Assembly (NCBI GenBank): GCA_965250275.1
Contig: OZ252297.1
Span: 744,001 to 808,000 of the forward strand
DNA: 64,000 bases
Reading direction: 5' to 3'
DNA from: G965250275 sp965250275
Lineage (GTDB): Bacteria; Pseudomonadota; Alphaproteobacteria; Rhodobacterales; Rhodobacteraceae
Position numbers and translations under genes: made by a program. Positions 37,868 to 46,297 of this stretch are shown here, piece after piece. Numbering within the stretch: position 1 is the first letter of the stretch; every line of letters begins with the position of its first letter. The notes beneath the pieces are model-generated. The model had not been told where the DNA came from. It did no database searches and saw nothing but the letters and a program-made list of their open reading frames with translations.

Positions 37868-39385
37868 ATGAACGCGCCGAAACCGGTTGTGTTGTGCATT
37901 CTGGACGGTTGGGGACTGTCGGACAGCGTTGAGGCGAATGCGCCATTTTTGGCGCGGACTCCGACCTTTGATGCCCTTATGTCGCAGGGGCCTTCCGCTC
38001 AACTGACAACCCATGGTCCGGATGTTGGCTTGCCGATGGGGCAGATGGGGAACTCCGAAGTTGGTCACACGAATATCGGGGCGGGTCGCGTGGTCGCCAT
38101 GGATCTTGGCCAGATCGATCTCGCCATTGAGGACGGCAGCTTTGCCACCAACGCCGCCCTGCAGGACTTCATCGCCGCCCTAAAGAGCAGTGGTGGCACC
38201 GCCCATCTTTTGGGTCTGTTGTCGGATGGTGGTGTGCACGGGCACCTCAATCATACAATCGCTGCCACACACGTTATTGCCGGGGCCGGGGTCCCGGTTG
38301 TCTTGCATGCCATCACCGATGGACGCGACGTCGCTCCGGTCTCCGCGATGGAGTATCTGGAAACGTTGCAAGCCGAGCTTCCGAGCGAGGCCCGCATCGG
38401 GACGGTGATCGGCCGTTACTTCGCGCTGGACCGCGATGATCGCTGGGACCGCGTCGCGCAGGCCTATGCGGCGATCATGTCCGGGCAGGGACAGAAGGCG
38501 GCCAATGCACGCGATGCGATTCAGGCCGGTTACGATCGCGGCGAAACGGATGAATTTCTTTTGCCCACAGTGGTCGCAGGTTACGCCGGCGTTGGCGCAG
38601 GCGATGGTGTATTCTGTCTGAATTTCCGGGCGGATCGCGCAAGGGAGATTTTGGCGGCGATCGGGCAGCCGGGTTTTGACGCTTTTGACACCGGCGCTCG
38701 CCCAGCGTTGGCGGCGCGGCTGGGCATGGTGGAGTACTCCGACGAACACAACGCCTACATGACTGCGATGTTTCCCAAGGTTCCGGTTGTGAACACCCTG
38801 GGCGCCTGGGTTGCTCAACACGGATTGCGGCAGTTCCGGGTCGCCGAGACCGAGAAGTATCCGCACGTCACCTTTTTCCTGAATGGCGGCAAGGAGCCAC
38901 CTGAAGACGGTGAGGATCGGGTGATGCCCGCGTCACCGAAGGTTGCCACCTACGATCTGAAGCCAGAGATGTCGGCGCCTGAAGTGACCGATCAGTTGGT
39001 GGCGGCCATCGCGGAAGGCTACGATCTTATCGTCGTGAACTACGCGAACCCCGACATGGTCGGGCACACGGGTGATTTACAAGCCGCAATTCAGGCTTGT
39101 GAGGCGGTCGATGCTGGCTTGGGTCGCGTCGTATCGGCACTAAAGGACGCAGGCGGGGCGATGATTGTGACCGCAGATCACGGCAACTGCGAAATGATGC
39201 GGGATCCAGAAACCGGTGGTCCGCACACCGCCCACACGCTCAACCCGGTCCCGGTGGTTTTGGTCGGAGGCCCCTCGGGCGCAAAGCTGCGCGACGGGCG
39301 GCTGTCCGATCTGGCGCCCACGGTTCTGGACCTGATGCACTTGCCCAAGCCGCCGGAAATGACTGGAAAGAGCCTGCTGGAATGA
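37868..39385 (+). CDS. gpmI: 2,3-bisphosphoglycerate-independent phosphoglycerate mutase
   Basis: 505-residue manganese-dependent glycolytic enzyme that interconverts 3- and 2-phosphoglycerate. Metal and catalytic residues are in VVLCILDGWG (Asp13), MGQMGNSEVGHTNIG (Ser63, the phosphorylated serine), GVHGH near 122, and the C-terminal NYANPDMVGHTG and TADHGN segments. The start at 37868 fits the family N-terminus; an in-frame ATG at 37751 adds a basic tail of 39 residues and is not used. Its stop overlaps the envC-like ATG (ATGA), giving the gpmI-envC-ctpA operon seen in alphaproteobacteria. Confidence 0.97.
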   Translation: MNAPKPVVLCILDGWGLSDSVEANAPFLARTPTFDALMSQGPSAQLTTHGPDVGLPMGQMGNSEVGHTNIGAGRVVAMDLGQIDLAIEDGSFATNAALQDFIAALKSSGGTAHLLGLLSDGGVHGHLNHTIAATHVIAGAGVPVVLHAITDGRDVAPVSAMEYLETLQAELPSEARIGTVIGRYFALDRDDRWDRVAQAYAAIMSGQGQKAANARDAIQAGYDRGETDEFLLPTVVAGYAGVGAGDGVFCLNFRADRAREILAAIGQPGFDAFDTGARPALAARLGMVEYSDEHNAYMTAMFPKVPVVNTLGAWVAQHGLRQFRVAETEKYPHVTFFLNGGKEPPEDGEDRVMPASPKVATYDLKPEMSAPEVTDQLVAAIAEGYDLIVVNYANPDMVGHTGDLQAAIQACEAVDAGLGRVVSALKDAGGAMIVTADHGNCEMMRDPETGGPHTAHTLNPVPVVLVGGPSGAKLRDGRLSDLAPTVLDLMHLPKPPEMTGKSLLE

Positions 39386-40515
39386 GGCGGTGTTTCGCGG
39401 TTTTCGCGCTCACCCTTTGGGTTGGGCAAGCGCTGGCGGACACGGATCCCGCCAGCGCCGCGCGCGATGCCGCAACGCAGTTGGATCAGGCCACGGTGTC
39501 ATTGGAGGAGGCTGCATCCTCGCGCGATCGCGTGCGCGCATTAACTGAAACTGTGCGGGCATTTGAGGCCGGTCTGGCGGCGATGCGGGATGGACTGCGC
39601 CGCGCATCCACCCGAGAAGCACAGCTGTCTCAGCAACTGGCAGTGCGCGAGGCCGAAATCGCCCAGTTGCTGGGCGTGCTCCAGTCGATCGGGGGAACTC
39701 CACCGCCCGTGCTGATGCTGCACCCCCAAGGTCCGTTGGGAAGCGCGCGTTCGGGCATGATTCTGTCGGACGTCGCCCCGGCGCTCAATGCCCGCGCGGA
39801 TTCGTTGCGGAGCGACTTGGAAGAAGTCCAGACTCTGCGACTGTTGCAGCAATCGGCGACCGATACCCTAGAGGATGGATTGGCGGGGGTTCAGCAGGCC
39901 CGCGCCGAGCTGAGCCAGGCGATTGCAGAACGTGGTGATCTGCCGGTGCGTTTCACCGAAGACCCGGTGCGTCTGGCCATTCTGATTGCCTCAACCGAGA
40001 CCCTGTCCGGTTTCGCCAGCGGGCTGTCAGAGATCACGACCGACGAGATTGTGCACAGCAACGCCGATATCAGCACCCGCAAAGGACAATTGCCCTTGCC
40101 GGTTCAGGGGCTTGTTCTGCATGGCGCGGGGGACGCAGATGCAGCCGGGGTTCGTCGTGAAGGTATCGTTGTCGCGGCGCGGCCACGTGCGCTGGTGACT
40201 GCGCCGACGGCCGCCACGATACGATATCTCGGGCCGTTGCTGGACTTTGGCAACGTCATCATACTGGAGCCTCAGCCGGAGCTATTGTTCGTGTTATCGG
40301 GGCTGTCGGAGGTTTTCGGCGAGCCCGGACAGGTGATCCCGGCCGGAACGCCTGTGGGGTTAATGGGGGGTACCGATCCTGAAATCGGTGCTATCCTGTC
40401 ACTAAGCAGTGATGGGGCTGGAACAGATCGTTCAGAGACGCTCTATATAGAAGTCAGAGAGGGTGATGGCCCTGTGGACCCGGAAACGTGGTTCCAAACC
40501 GATAAGGATGGATAA
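39382..40515 (+). CDS. EnvC-like murein hydrolase activator with degenerate LytM domain
   Basis: 377-residue secreted protein. A signal peptide (RRCFAVFALTLWVGQALA) is followed by a long coiled coil (residues about 25-190) and a C-terminal M23/LytM-like fold (about 225-360). The usual zinc-binding histidines of M23 (HxxxD and HxH) are missing; the region reads LHGAGDADAAGVRREGIVV and later LLFVLSGLSEVFG, so it is not an active endopeptidase but an activator of amidases, as for EnvC. It overlaps gpmI by ATGA and precedes ctpA by 5 bp. Confidence 0.88.
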   Translation: MRRCFAVFALTLWVGQALADTDPASAARDAATQLDQATVSLEEAASSRDRVRALTETVRAFEAGLAAMRDGLRRASTREAQLSQQLAVREAEIAQLLGVLQSIGGTPPPVLMLHPQGPLGSARSGMILSDVAPALNARADSLRSDLEEVQTLRLLQQSATDTLEDGLAGVQQARAELSQAIAERGDLPVRFTEDPVRLAILIASTETLSGFASGLSEITTDEIVHSNADISTRKGQLPLPVQGLVLHGAGDADAAGVRREGIVVAARPRALVTAPTAATIRYLGPLLDFGNVIILEPQPELLFVLSGLSEVFGEPGQVIPAGTPVGLMGGTDPEIGAILSLSSDGAGTDRSETLYIEVREGDGPVDPETWFQTDKDG

Positions 40516-40520
40516 CGAGC

Positions 40521-41858
40521 ATGCAGAAATTCGTCATGGCCGCAGTAGCCGGAACAGTGGCCGGGGTGATCGCGACGACACAGGTCGCGGGTCCGCTTCT
40601 GGCGCAGGAAGAGGCCAGAAACAGCAGTGTGTATGAACAGCTTGATCTGTTCGGCGACATCTTCGAGCGCATCAGGGCGCAATACGTCGAAGATGTGGAA
40701 GCAAAAGAACTTATCGAAGCCGCGATCGACGGGATGTTAACTTCGCTTGACCCCCATTCCAGCTATCTTTCCCCGGACGACGCTGCCGCAATGCGCGTGC
40801 AGACACGGGGTGAGTTCGGTGGGCTGGGGATCGAGGTCACGCAGGAAGAGGGCTATGTCAAAGTTGTCTCTCCAATCGATGGAACGCCCGCAGACGAGGC
40901 AGGCATCGAGGCCGGGGATTTCATCACCCATGTCGATGGAGAGAGCGTTCTTGGGCTGACCCTTGATTCGGCCGTTGACCTGATGCGTGGCCCCGTCGGA
41001 TCAGAGATTCTGATCACGGTGGTGCGCGAAGGGGAGGAGGAGCCTTTCGACGTATCAATCATTCGTGACACGATCAAACTGACCGCCGTGCGCACCCGGA
41101 CCGAAGGTGAAAGTGTCATTTTGCGGGTCACAACGTTCAACGATCAGACCACCCCCAATCTCGAAGCGGGTCTGAAGGAGCAGATCGAAGAAGCTGGTGG
41201 CATTGAGAACGTTAACGGTATCGTGCTGGATCTTCGGAACAACCCCGGTGGGTTGCTGACGCAGGCCATCGAAGTCTCTGACGCATTCCTTGAAAAAGGA
41301 GAGATCGTCAGCACACGCGGTCGTAACCCGCAGGACGGCGAGCGGTTTAATGCCACCCCGGGTGACCTTGCTGAAGGCAAGCCGATTGTTGTGCTGATCA
41401 ACGGCGGGTCCGCGTCGGCGTCAGAAATTGTCGCGGGGGCGCTTCAGGATCACCGTCGTGCCATTGTCGTGGGCACCAAGAGCTTTGGCAAAGGATCCGT
41501 GCAAACCGTCATGCCATTGCGCAGTGATGGCGCAATGCGATTGACCACTGCGCGGTACTACACGCCGTCCGGACGGTCGATTCAGGCCCTTGGTGTTTCG
41601 CCCGATATCATCGTGGAGCAGCCCCGGCGCACACCTGAGGACGAGGAAGAAGAAGATGCGCGCCCCAGCCGTTCCGAGGCCGATCTGCGCGGGCGGCTGA
41701 ACAATGACAGTCTCAGCGAAGATGAGGTGCGTCAGATCGAGGAAGATCGCGCCAAGGCCGAAGCAACCGCCGAATTGCGCGAGGAAGATTACCAACTCGC
41801 CTACGCCATCGACATCCTCAAAGGGCTCTCCGCCCTCGGGCCGACCGAGAACGAATAA
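40521..41858 (+). CDS. ctpA: Carboxyl-terminal processing peptidase, S41 family
   Basis: 445-residue periplasmic serine protease. A signal-type hydrophobic N-terminus (FVMAAVAGTVAGVIATTQVA) leads to a CTP start (DIFERIRAQYVEDV), a PDZ domain near residues 85-170 (GEFGGLGIEVTQEEGYVKVV), and the S41 catalytic core with LDLRNNPGG (about 236), the serine-containing GGSASASEIVAGAL (about 296) and the lysine in GTKSFGKGSVQ (about 318). The C-terminus is acidic and low-complexity (DEEEEDARPSRSEADLRG). Transcribed with gpmI and envC, and followed by a strong bidirectional hairpin. Confidence 0.95.
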   Translation: MQKFVMAAVAGTVAGVIATTQVAGPLLAQEEARNSSVYEQLDLFGDIFERIRAQYVEDVEAKELIEAAIDGMLTSLDPHSSYLSPDDAAAMRVQTRGEFGGLGIEVTQEEGYVKVVSPIDGTPADEAGIEAGDFITHVDGESVLGLTLDSAVDLMRGPVGSEILITVVREGEEEPFDVSIIRDTIKLTAVRTRTEGESVILRVTTFNDQTTPNLEAGLKEQIEEAGGIENVNGIVLDLRNNPGGLLTQAIEVSDAFLEKGEIVSTRGRNPQDGERFNATPGDLAEGKPIVVLINGGSASASEIVAGALQDHRRAIVVGTKSFGKGSVQTVMPLRSDGAMRLTTARYYTPSGRSIQALGVSPDIIVEQPRRTPEDEEEEDARPSRSEADLRGRLNNDSLSEDEVRQIEEDRAKAEATAELREEDYQLAYAIDILKGLSALGPTENE

Positions 41859-41960
41859 CCGGTATTGCCGAAGCGGCGGCGTGCTCGGCGCCGCAGCGAT
41901 GCTTCTCGATCGATGTGAGGAGCCAAGGCGGTTTTCAGATTTTTGATCTGGCGCAATGAA

Positions 41961-41994
41961 AAAGGCCGCACATCCAAACGATGTGCGGCCTTTT
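41961..41994. terminator. Bidirectional intrinsic terminator between ctpA and rpsO
   Basis: The stem AAAGGCCGCACATC (41961-41974) pairs with GATGTGCGGCCTTT (41980-41993) around the loop CAAAC. T-runs follow in both readings (TTTT at 41991 on plus, TTTTT on the minus side). It serves the convergent ctpA and rpsO transcripts. Confidence 0.9.
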
Positions 41995-42016
41995 GCGGTT
42001 GTCGGTCCGGCGAGTG

Positions 42017-42286
42017 TTAGCGGCGCAGGCCCAGGCGTTTGATCAGGTCCTGGTAGCGGGCTTCGTCCTTGCCCTTGACGTAGTCCAGCAGATTGCGGCG
42101 CTGCGCGACCATTTTGAGAAGGCCACGGCGTCCGTGGTTGTCCTTCTTGTGGGTCTTGAAGTGTTCTGTGAGCGTCGCGATGCGAGAGCTGAGAATGGCG
42201 ACCTGCACTTCCGGCGAACCTGTGTCGCCTTCCTTGGTCGCGAAGTCTTTCATGACGCGTGCTTTTTCTTCGGTTGTGATCGACAT
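42017..42286 (-). CDS. rpsO: 30S ribosomal protein S15
   Basis: 89-residue ribosomal protein that binds the 16S central domain early in assembly. The sequence MSITTEEKARVMKDF, GDTGSPEVQVAILSSRI, HKKDNHGRRGLLKMVAQRR and YVKGKDEARYQDLIKRLGLRR matches S15 along its full length. Start ATG at 42286 has TAAAGGAG upstream. A sigma70-like promoter is visible about 110 bp upstream. The usual partner truB lies three genes away, with an RTX and a DUF1643 gene in between. Confidence 0.99.
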   Translation of the reverse strand: MSITTEEKARVMKDFATKEGDTGSPEVQVAILSSRIATLTEHFKTHKKDNHGRRGLLKMVAQRRNLLDYVKGKDEARYQDLIKRLGLRR

Positions 42287-42393
42287 CGGGGTCTCCTTTA
42301 CAGGGTCAAAAGTGAATGGCGCAGGCCGGGATGTCGTCCAGCACAGGCCCATGGAGTAGGTCCACGTCAGAGCGAATCTTGCGCAGATGGGCG

Positions 42394-42422
42394 CGTATAG
42401 GCGGTTTTCCTGCGGTTGGCAA
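42394..42422 (-). promoter_or_regulatory. Sigma70-type promoter for rpsO
   Basis: On the minus strand TTGCCA (42422-42417) and TATACG (42399-42394) are separated by 17 bp. Transcription would begin near 42387, leaving an untranslated leader of about 100 bases before the rpsO ATG, long enough for autoregulation by S15, as is known in other bacteria. Only sequence pattern supports this. Confidence 0.55.
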
Positions 42423-42448
42423 AGGGTATTGTGCAGGCGCAGCGCAGT

Positions 42449-43378
42449 CTATGCGCGCCGGGTCAATTCCAGCGCCGCGACGTCGCGATGATCGACCAGC
42501 AGAATGTCCGCAAGGTTCAATTCGCCGTCATCATGGACTGTGGCCACCCTTTGACCGTCCAAGAGGATGTGGCTCAGGCCCGTTACTTCCGCATCCTCCT
42601 CGAGCGCGAGCTCCGGGTTTGTGTTTTCGTGCAAATCGCAGACCATCAGGATCTGATCCTCTAAGGAATCGAAATCAACGATTTCCGCGGCTGTGTCTTC
42701 GGAGAGCCAGTCCCCAAGAACAACTGTGTCACTGCCTTCTCCGGTGTCGACTAGGTCGTTCAACCCCGCGACCAGCGTGTCGTTCCCTCCGCCGCCGTTC
42801 AGAAAATCCTGGGCAAAGTCATCGGAGCCTGACCTCCCCAAAACAAGATCGTCGCCCCAGCCCCCGAAAAGCGTGTCTTCGCCCTCGCCTCCAAAAAGCT
42901 GATCGTTCCCCAATCCACCGTGCAAGGCATCTGCCCCTTGGTCACCCTCCAGCGTGTCCGCGCCGTCGCCGCCATGCAGAGAGTCGTGGCCTTCACCGCC
43001 GCTCAGTTCGTCGTCCCCGTTGTGGCCAAAGAGGTCATCGTCATCTTCGCCGCCAAACAGGGTGTCTTCCCCATCCTGACCGTGCAGCGTGTCTTGTCCG
43101 CTGCCGCCTTCCAGAACGTCGTTGTCACCATGGCCGTGCAGGTCGTCGTCGCCAGGACCACCTAACAGTGTGTCCGAACCCTCATACCCGCCCAACTGGT
43201 CCTTTCCGGATCCCCCGATCAACAGGTCATCGTCCGGCCCGCCGGGTAAGATGCCCCCCGGCTCCAGGTCCCCATCATCATCAGAAACCAGCGGCTCTTC
43301 GGTTTCGGTGCCCCCGATACTCACCATCGCGGCGGTGCCAACCGCCATCATGCCCAACAGGCTTGCCAGCAAAAACAT
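42449..43378 (-). CDS. RTX-type calcium-binding repeat protein
   Basis: 309-residue acidic protein. A hydrophobic N-terminus (MFLLASLLGMMAVGTAAMVS) precedes a Gly/Asp-rich core of about 14 nonapeptides with the GGxGxDxLx pattern (for example GGPGDDDLH, GGEGEDTLF; residues about 50-190), which fold as calcium-loaded beta-rolls. A non-repeat C-terminus of about 100 residues follows and could hold a type I secretion signal, though a hydrophobic N-terminus is unusual for that route. A GTG at 43399 is an alternative start; 43378 has GGAG 7 bp upstream. Base composition is skewed by the repeats. No secretion genes are adjacent. Confidence 0.85.
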   Translation of the reverse strand: MFLLASLLGMMAVGTAAMVSIGGTETEEPLVSDDDGDLEPGGILPGGPDDDLLIGGSGKDQLGGYEGSDTLLGGPGDDDLHGHGDNDVLEGGSGQDTLHGQDGEDTLFGGEDDDDLFGHNGDDELSGGEGHDSLHGGDGADTLEGDQGADALHGGLGNDQLFGGEGEDTLFGGWGDDLVLGRSGSDDFAQDFLNGGGGNDTLVAGLNDLVDTGEGSDTVVLGDWLSEDTAAEIVDFDSLEDQILMVCDLHENTNPELALEEDAEVTGLSHILLDGQRVATVHDDGELNLADILLVDHRDVAALELTRRA

Positions 43379-43464
43379 GCTGCTGCTCCACTCGTACACG
43401 CACCCACCAAAAGGTATTGGTCCACACTCATGCGCTCGAGGTCAAACCTTTTTGAAACAACAGG

Positions 43465-43989
43465 TTAACGCGGGGTTTCCGCTGAGGGCCACGCAACCGG
43501 TTTCTGAGCGTATGCCACGTACAAGGGATGACGCGGGTGGCCGTTTTTGGTCATCCCAAGATGGAACAGGGGCTGCCCTGTCCCTCTCAGAAGGTTTTGA
43601 ACCACGGGACCGCGATCCATATGAACACCGTGGGTTCCCCAAGCGCAAATCGTCTGCGTTGCCCAGAACGCGGCAGTCTTGATTGCGTCGTCATTGTCAG
43701 GGCCAACCGGGTCGGCTGCGGCGCGCATCTTGCGGGGGTCTGTGTCCCGCCAGGCGAAGATGTTGGTTACCCGAAACCCGCCAAACCCCAGCGCACGGGC
43801 ACGGCGTTCGCAGCGTTCAACGGTCGGATCGTTCTGCACCTCAGTGGCCGTGGAAGGGTTCAGCATCACAAAATGCGCCCGTGTTCCGCCTGAATCCCAG
43901 ATGCGGGTCAGGCTGTAGCGATAATGTTCGCAATCCGAGTACACGGCCGTGGACGGTGCGTCGCCTTTGACATGCGTGCGTGTGATCAT
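43465..43989 (-). CDS. DUF1643 domain protein
   Basis: 174-residue cytoplasmic protein of DUF1643: residues such as YRYSLTRIW, HFVMLNPSTATEVQNDPTVERCERRARALGFGG (quoted in pieces: VMLNPSTATE, NDPTVERCERRA) and VTNIFAWRDTDPRKM are diagnostic, and ICAWGTHG matches the middle. The family is widespread and without a proven role. The ATG at 43989 is weakly supported; an in-frame TTG at 44046 is possible. It lies between truB and the RTX gene. Confidence 0.88.
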   Translation of the reverse strand: MITRTHVKGDAPSTAVYSDCEHYRYSLTRIWDSGGTRAHFVMLNPSTATEVQNDPTVERCERRARALGFGGFRVTNIFAWRDTDPRKMRAAADPVGPDNDDAIKTAAFWATQTICAWGTHGVHMDRGPVVQNLLRGTGQPLFHLGMTKNGHPRHPLYVAYAQKPVAWPSAETPR

Positions 43990-44106
43990 GGGTCCGAAAA
44001 ACTGCTGATTGGTCGGGTCTCGTATCACCCTGTCGCCACGATCCAAAGCGGAGTCAAGCCGTACGCGGGTCAGGTGATTTTCTGCTCTGTCTGGCGTGGT
44101 GCAAAG

Positions 44107-45006
44107 CTACTGATTGAACACGCGATTTGGGTGCAGCTCGCCGGATTTGTAGACGCCGGTTGCAACCGCTTTGCCATCCAGCGATGCCCAACATGTATCG
44201 CCGTACTCCACGTCGCCCTGAAACACCTGACCCGGGTTGCCATTGCGCAACCGCGCCGCACCTTCGGGCGTGCAACGCAATTCCGGAAGATCAGACAGAC
44301 CGATCTCCAGCGGCAAGAGATGGGCGTCCAACTCGTCTGTGCCGGCGCATTCTTCGATTTGGTCCATTTGCAAGCCTTGCTCGGCCTCGAACGGGCCAGA
44401 CCACAGCCTGCGCAGCGATTGTACGTGACCATGACATCCGAGCACCTCCCCGAGATCGCGCGCGATAGAACGCACGTAGCCACCCTTGCCACATGTCATT
44501 TCCAGCACGGCGACATCCGGGCTCGGGCGATCGATCAGAAGCAATTCTTCGACCCAGAGTGGCCGCGCAGACAAAGTCACGTCCTGCCCGTCCCGCGCCA
44601 TTTTGTAGGCCCGCTGTCCATCGATCTTGACGGCCGAGAACTTAGGAGGCACCTGCTCGATTTCCCCGACGAAGGCCCCAAGCGCATCCTTGATTGCCGA
44701 GTCCGTCGGTCGCATCTCGCTGCGCGCAATCACCTCGCCTTCGGCATCGTCGGTGTTTGTCGCCGCACCAAAGGCAACTGTGAACTGGTAAGCCTTTAGA
44801 GCATCAGTCACGTAGGGGACGGTTTTTGTCGCTTCGCCCAAAGCGACCGCTAGGACGCCTGTTGCTTCGGGGTCGAGGGTGCCGGCATGGCCGGCTTTAC
44901 GGGCACGCATGGCCCAGCGGACTTTGTTCACCACGGCCGTGCTGGTCATGCCCGCTGGTTTGTCGACCACCAGCCATCCGGAGATATCGCGTCCCTTGCG
45001 TGCCAT
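44107..45006 (-). CDS. truB: tRNA pseudouridine(55) synthase
   Basis: 299-residue enzyme that makes pseudouridine 55 in the T-loop of tRNAs. Residues about 39-51 hold GHAGTLDPEATGVL with catalytic Asp45; WLVVDKPAGMTS and QVPPKFSAVKIDGQRAYKMAR near 130 also match, and a C-terminal PUA-like part ends the protein (GQVFQGDVEYGDTC...). ATG at 45006. In this genome the group usually linked to rpsO and rbfA is interrupted by DUF2233 upstream and by DUF1643 and RTX genes downstream. Confidence 0.96.
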   Translation of the reverse strand: MARKGRDISGWLVVDKPAGMTSTAVVNKVRWAMRARKAGHAGTLDPEATGVLAVALGEATKTVPYVTDALKAYQFTVAFGAATNTDDAEGEVIARSEMRPTDSAIKDALGAFVGEIEQVPPKFSAVKIDGQRAYKMARDGQDVTLSARPLWVEELLLIDRPSPDVAVLEMTCGKGGYVRSIARDLGEVLGCHGHVQSLRRLWSGPFEAEQGLQMDQIEECAGTDELDAHLLPLEIGLSDLPELRCTPEGAARLRNGNPGQVFQGDVEYGDTCWASLDGKAVATGVYKSGELHPNRVFNQ

Positions 45007-45082
45007 GAAACCTGTCCGTTGCGCGGTGAGAAGCGGGGCCTACACCACGTCGCCAAGCCGGGTCAACATCCTATCGACGCGT

Positions 45083-45823
45083 TCACTCAGGGCCGTCGCT
45101 GACGACCCCGACAATCGGTCCCAGGCTGAAGCCGACATCATTGCGGCGCAGCTGAGGTGCATAAAGCCTCGAGATGCTGCCATCAAAGTAGAGCGCATTT
45201 GGCAATTGCAGCGCGTCTTTGAAGAAAGATCCAAATTCGTGAAACGTGACCGGGTTGTGCGAGATGACAAAAACCACGCGTTTGCCATCTGGGCTTGTAC
45301 CCACTCCGTTGCGAATGTAACGCGATGTGCTGTCGATCAGAAAGCGCGGGTGAAGGGCGCCCTCGATGACCAGCATCGGGCCTGATTGCGACGCAAAGCG
45401 GCAGTCTGGACGTCCCTCCAGAAAGACAAGCGTCTCAAAAACGTCCGCGCGGTCGTCGCGAATGCAGAACACGCCATTCGGAAGCAAACCGAAGTTGCCG
45501 GGTCCCGCATTTGGAACAACAGCGGCAATCTCTTCTCCATCCTCAAGGTAGTAGCCCACGGGCGCACGATCGCTGTGATACATGCCCGCGTTCATCGCAA
45601 ACTGAAGCACCTTGCCCTCTGCCTGCAAGGCATCGTCGATCGCGTGGAACTGCCCGTAAACCTGGCCGTCGTCATCGCGCAGGAAAAGGCGCAGATCCTG
45701 GCTCGCGGGATCGACGCTGCAAACGCTGTAGCTGTTTCCGGCATACGACACGTCTTCGCACGAGACCGCGTTGGCGGCGCTGGCCGAGACCAATGCCCAG
45801 ATCAGCGCGGCGGCCCTGATCAC
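45083..45823 (-). CDS. Phosphodiester glycosidase family protein (DUF2233), secreted
   Basis: 246-residue exported protein. A signal peptide (IRAAALIWALVSASAANA) leads to the NAGPA/DUF2233 fold with QFAMNAGMYHSDRAPVGYY near residues 74-92, GNFGLLPNGVFCIRDD near 108, ASQSGPMLVIEG near 143 and SPDGKRVVFVISHNPVTF near 177. These motifs match DUF2233, related to the uncovering enzyme that removes GlcNAc from phosphodiesters; the substrate in this organism is unknown. The ATG overlaps the rbfA stop (ATGA), so it is coupled to rbfA. Confidence 0.9.
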   Translation of the reverse strand: MIRAAALIWALVSASAANAVSCEDVSYAGNSYSVCSVDPASQDLRLFLRDDDGQVYGQFHAIDDALQAEGKVLQFAMNAGMYHSDRAPVGYYLEDGEEIAAVVPNAGPGNFGLLPNGVFCIRDDRADVFETLVFLEGRPDCRFASQSGPMLVIEGALHPRFLIDSTSRYIRNGVGTSPDGKRVVFVISHNPVTFHEFGSFFKDALQLPNALYFDGSISRLYAPQLRRNDVGFSLGPIVGVVSDGPE

Positions 45824-46212
45824 TCGTCCAGATCGCGGCGTACCGCGTCCTGTGACAGCATCCGGCGGGTGTCGTCCATCCGGTCAAATGTCTCGTCCAG
45901 TTGGAACCGGAGGTCCGGCGCGAACTTCAAAGCCAGTTTCTTCGAGACCACGCGGCGCAGCTCACCTTTGTTGCGCGCGAGTATCTTGAGGACATCTTCG
46001 CGCCCTTTGCCGCCAAGCGGCAGGACATAGGCCGTGGCGACCCGGAGGTCCGGCGACGTGCGCACTTCGCCTACGGTGATCGACAGACGGTTGAGGTCCG
46101 GATCGTGCACGTCCCCGCGCGCCAGCACGTCTGCAAGCGTGCGGCGGATCAGTTCCCCGACGCGCAGCTGGCGCTGCGACGGGCCGGGACCGTCGTGAAA
46201 GCTGTTCTTCCC
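45820..46212 (-). CDS. rbfA: Ribosome-binding factor A
   Basis: 130-residue KH-like 30S maturation factor needed for 16S rRNA processing and cold adaptation. PSQRQLRVGELIRRTLADVL near the start, ITVGEVRTSPDLRVATAYV (about residues 45-65) and LKFAPDLRFQLDETFDRMD near 100-118 are the family segments. The start at 46212 (MGKNSFHDGPG) is chosen by likeness to relatives; an ATG at 46224 adds four residues. It is divergent from dapB and heads the rbfA-DUF2233-truB unit. Confidence 0.95.
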   Translation of the reverse strand, partial: GKNSFHDGPGPSQRQLRVGELIRRTLADVLARGDVHDPDLNRLSITVGEVRTSPDLRVATAYVLPLGGKGREDVLKILARNKGELRRVVSKKLALKFAPDLRFQLDETFDRMDDTRRMLSQDAVRRDLDE

Positions 46213-46297
46213 CATGCGCCCCATCTAAGCGGTTGTCGGGTCTTTGCCAAGCCGTTCGCAATTGGGTAGTCAGGCGCCAGACTCGAAAGGAGCAACG

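Noticed and set aside
42918..43260. Periodic repeats that could be mistaken for a CRISPR array
   Set aside because: The periodicity is 27 bases, in frame, and encodes RTX nonapeptides.
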